Assembly (NCBI GenBank): GCA_964036275.1
Contig: OZ038440.1
Location: 8,593,690 to 8,657,689 of the forward strand
Origin: Litoditis marina
Lineage: Eukaryota > Nematoda > Chromadorea > Rhabditida > Rhabditidae
Length of the DNA stretch: 64,000 nt
Direction of reading: 5' to 3'
Positions 62,072-64,000 of the stretch are shown here, piece by piece. Numbering within the stretch: position 1 is the stretch's first letter; each line of letters opens with the position of its first letter. Below the pieces are notes generated by a model. That model saw only the letters and a program-made list of their open reading frames with translations. It was not told where the DNA came from and made no database searches. Position numbers and translations under genes: made by a program.

Positions 62072-63076
62072 CTAAATAACGTTTTTCCACATGTATCACT
62101 TGACTGGTTAACGTCTTGAACAAGAAATGTTTGCAAGTTGTTGACACATCAACAGGAATAGCAGGTAATTGCTTAATTGAACAATAATGGAGTGGTCTTT
62201 TACTAAAAAAATTGTCACAAATCATAAATCGTAGCGTTTACGTGAAATAAGGTACCTAATAGGGTAGTAAGTGAGGAATTAGAGGTAAACTGAACCGGAA
62301 GCTTAAAGGCAGATATCCACGCCGGCATTTAAATTGAATATATAGTGAATCGCCTATAAATGACTCATTTTTATCAGTTTCGAATATCTGTAGTAGGAAG
62401 AAAAAGAATATTCCAAGTTTTACAGTAAGTTTGTTAGCGAATGTTCGAATTTCTCAACCTGCAGGTCCGCGGTAGTACCGCGCAGTCCCGCGGACGTGTT
62501 ACCTGTTAGGCCGCGGTTGTATATTCAACCGTGTTAAATAAATAATACTCAAATTATTTCTTTGTATGTAATTATTTTCTCTGTTTTTATTCAAAATTTC
62601 AAACATTATCATAAACTTGAAATAAACACAAATACAATGATTAGGACACCCCTCAAGTTCACCACCTCTAATTGCGTTACGGTAGGTGCGCATATACGCA
62701 GAGGTACCGCCCGATTTCCGATGAAACCCGATGAAGTTCAAAAATAAATTTCATCAAGTAAATTTTAATGTTCCCTTTTTTCACTCATTATCTGGTAGTA
62801 ACTACCCAAGTAGAACCGGAAAGGGACCTAATCTCAATTTCGATGCTGGCGTGGATCTCTGCCTTTAAGAGAGGGGACATGTTCGAGTAACCGCGTAAGT
62901 TTCTCTTCTATAATCGTCAGTTATTCGTGTACTTCAAACTTGAACGGTGTAGAATAATTGTTGCGGACGGGTAGGATTTTTTGGGCGACACCATCTAAAA
63001 TTTTGATAAGGAATGAAATACAGGTTTGTGCAGTATGCCACAGTAGTTCAAGTAACTTTTGAGAACCAGGTTTGGA
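62072..63076. other. Upstream of four-span gene B
   Basis: No supported exon. A GC-rich knot at 62463-62520 (GCAGGTCCGCGGTAGTACCG with further CCGCGG words) stands out from AT-rich surroundings. Promoter and 5' exons of gene B may lie in the first few hundred bases. Confidence 0.5.
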
Positions 63077-63205
63077 CTAGTCAAAAACAATCAGTGTGCG
63101 ATCATCAAACGCCAATATGTCAAATGTCGAGTCGAGCATTTCTCTGGATTCCAAGTTTTCAACGAAACTGTCATATTTGCAACTAATGGAAATTGAACGA
63201 AGTGA
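63077..63205 (-). CDS. Possible terminal exon of an unknown minus-strand gene
   Basis: A TTTCTATAG acceptor at 63206-63214 opens a 129-base frame ending in TAG at 63077, coding 42 residues (FVENLESREMLDSTFDILAF, then DDRTLIVFD). The acidic/hydrophobic composition looks protein-like. An earlier candidate exon (63358-63244, KVQFLPQCIQQKLAPADDIK) has matching splice sites but the wrong phase, so the gene is unresolved. Confidence 0.35.
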   Translation of the reverse strand, partial: SLRSISISCKYDSFVENLESREMLDSTFDILAFDDRTLIVFD

Positions 63206-63477
63206 CTATAGAAATAGAAACAATGATCATGGGGTAACATTTGTTTACTGAATGATTGTTTGAATCGTTGATTTGTGTTGTTTTGTTCCCAGCTAAATCG
63301 GTCTTTTATATCGTCTGCTGGAGCAAGTTTTTGTTGTATGCATTGCGGCAAAAATTGAACTTTCTGACAGCATTGGGATTTGAACAAAGAAAAGGAGAAC
63401 GGAATTGGTCTCATTTTGGTTCGAATGGTTAGAGAGAAAATAGATGTGTTAATCATTCCGAACAAATTGAAGTGATT
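63206..63477. other. Unassigned minus-strand open sequence
   Basis: A long open frame on the minus strand runs through here from the poly-G/C element, and codon content is compatible with coding. It could hold exons of the gene ending at 63077; the splice structure is not settled. Confidence 0.3.
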
Positions 63478-63843
63478 AGGGGAACATTGACCCCCCACCT
63501 TTCTGAATTTGTATTGCGTTTGGGGAATTGTAGTTGGACCCCCCCCCCCCACCGGGGGGTGATAATTCAATTTATCACCTGCAATACAAAAGTTTGAGGG
63601 TGGGGGGTAAAAAGTAAACATTTCCGGTATTGAAGTTCTCCCCCCCCCACTCGTTGAAGTTTGACCCCCCACCATTGAAGTTCTACCCCCCTCCGACCCA
63701 GGTGGGGGCTAAATAGTAAATGTCGAAGTTGATTTTTGACCCCCCCCCTCTCCTAGATTTTCAGGTTCTAGCTTGGGTGGGGGGTTGAAGTGCTACGGGG
63801 GGGGGGGCTCAGCTAAAGTGGGGGGCGATACATCAATTTTCCC
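63478..63843. mobile_element. Poly-G/C foldback element, second copy
   Basis: Begins GGGGAACATTGACCCCCC and ends GGGGGCGATACATCAATTTTCCC, inverted forms of the ends at 52653-53052. In between are many runs of 6-11 C or G linked by words such as TTGAAGTTC and GGGGTGATAATTCAA. It is not coding, although a frame reads through it on the minus strand. Confidence 0.7.
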
Positions 63844-64000
63844 GTGATTAGATTGGCCAGTGATACGGGAAGTATCATCAGCAGTATGGTTGTCAATCGA
63901 GTACAAAAGTTCGAGATTTTGATTTTTGAACAAAATCAACGAGTGTTCTAAGCCATAATAATTTTTACTTGCTATTCTCGACAGTTTTGAGTGTTCGTGT

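Noticed and set aside
63359..63675. Gly/Pro-rich N-terminal part of a 194-residue frame
   Set aside because: It is read through poly-G/C runs of a repeat element, so it is not evidence of a gene.

Overview
The window reads as nuclear DNA of a nematode, most likely a rhabditid close to Caenorhabditis. The reasons are AT-rich sequence, genes split into many short exons, 3' splice sites of the TTTTCAG type, a TTTTCAG six bases in front of one start codon (looks like a spliced-leader trans-splice acceptor), divergent nematode-style G-protein alpha genes, and a high load of short palindromic elements. All coding calls were built by hand by joining exons at GT..AG boundaries with consistent phase; no database search was possible, so species and orthology remain inferences.

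Layout. (1) 58-5673, + strand: the 3' part of a TRPC-type cation channel gene, open at the left edge of the window; one of its introns holds an antisense, intron-containing tRNA-Leu(CAA). (2) 7222-9295, + strand: a complete five-exon gene for a 161-residue secreted protein of unknown family. (3) 9519-14793, - strand: a complete ten-exon G-alpha gene (364 residues), convergent with the previous gene. (4) About 14.8-27.9 kb: a 13-kb stretch without a convincing gene, filled with inverted-repeat elements, a decayed tRNA-like element and simple repeats. (5) 27936-34686, + strand: a nine-exon gene for a divergent forkhead transcription factor (313 residues). (6) 38387-38956, - strand: a lone open frame whose first part resembles the charged repeats at the front of Helitron/Pif1-helicase proteins. 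(7) 45585-52350, + strand: a second complete G-alpha gene (twelve exons, 359 residues) sharing several exon boundaries with the first; one intron carries a 908-bp near-perfect palindrome. (8) About 53.5-62.1 kb, - strand: two tandem paralogous genes for four-membrane-span proteins with serine-rich N-terminal regions; their last exons are almost identical while the rest has diverged. One has a 1.2-kb minisatellite in its last intron. (9) The right end holds a possible terminal exon of another - strand gene and a poly-G/poly-C element.

The genes are far apart and on both strands, so this is not an operon. A TRPC channel and two G-alpha subunits are the kinds of protein that act together in receptor signalling (G-protein to TRPC coupling is established in animals), but whether these particular genes cooperate is inference. 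The strongest unusual signals are structural: duplicated 5' splice sites in G-alpha 1, an exon-limited patch of identity between the four-span paralogs, the big foldback beside a splice acceptor, and a recurrent element made of long G/C homopolymer tracts.
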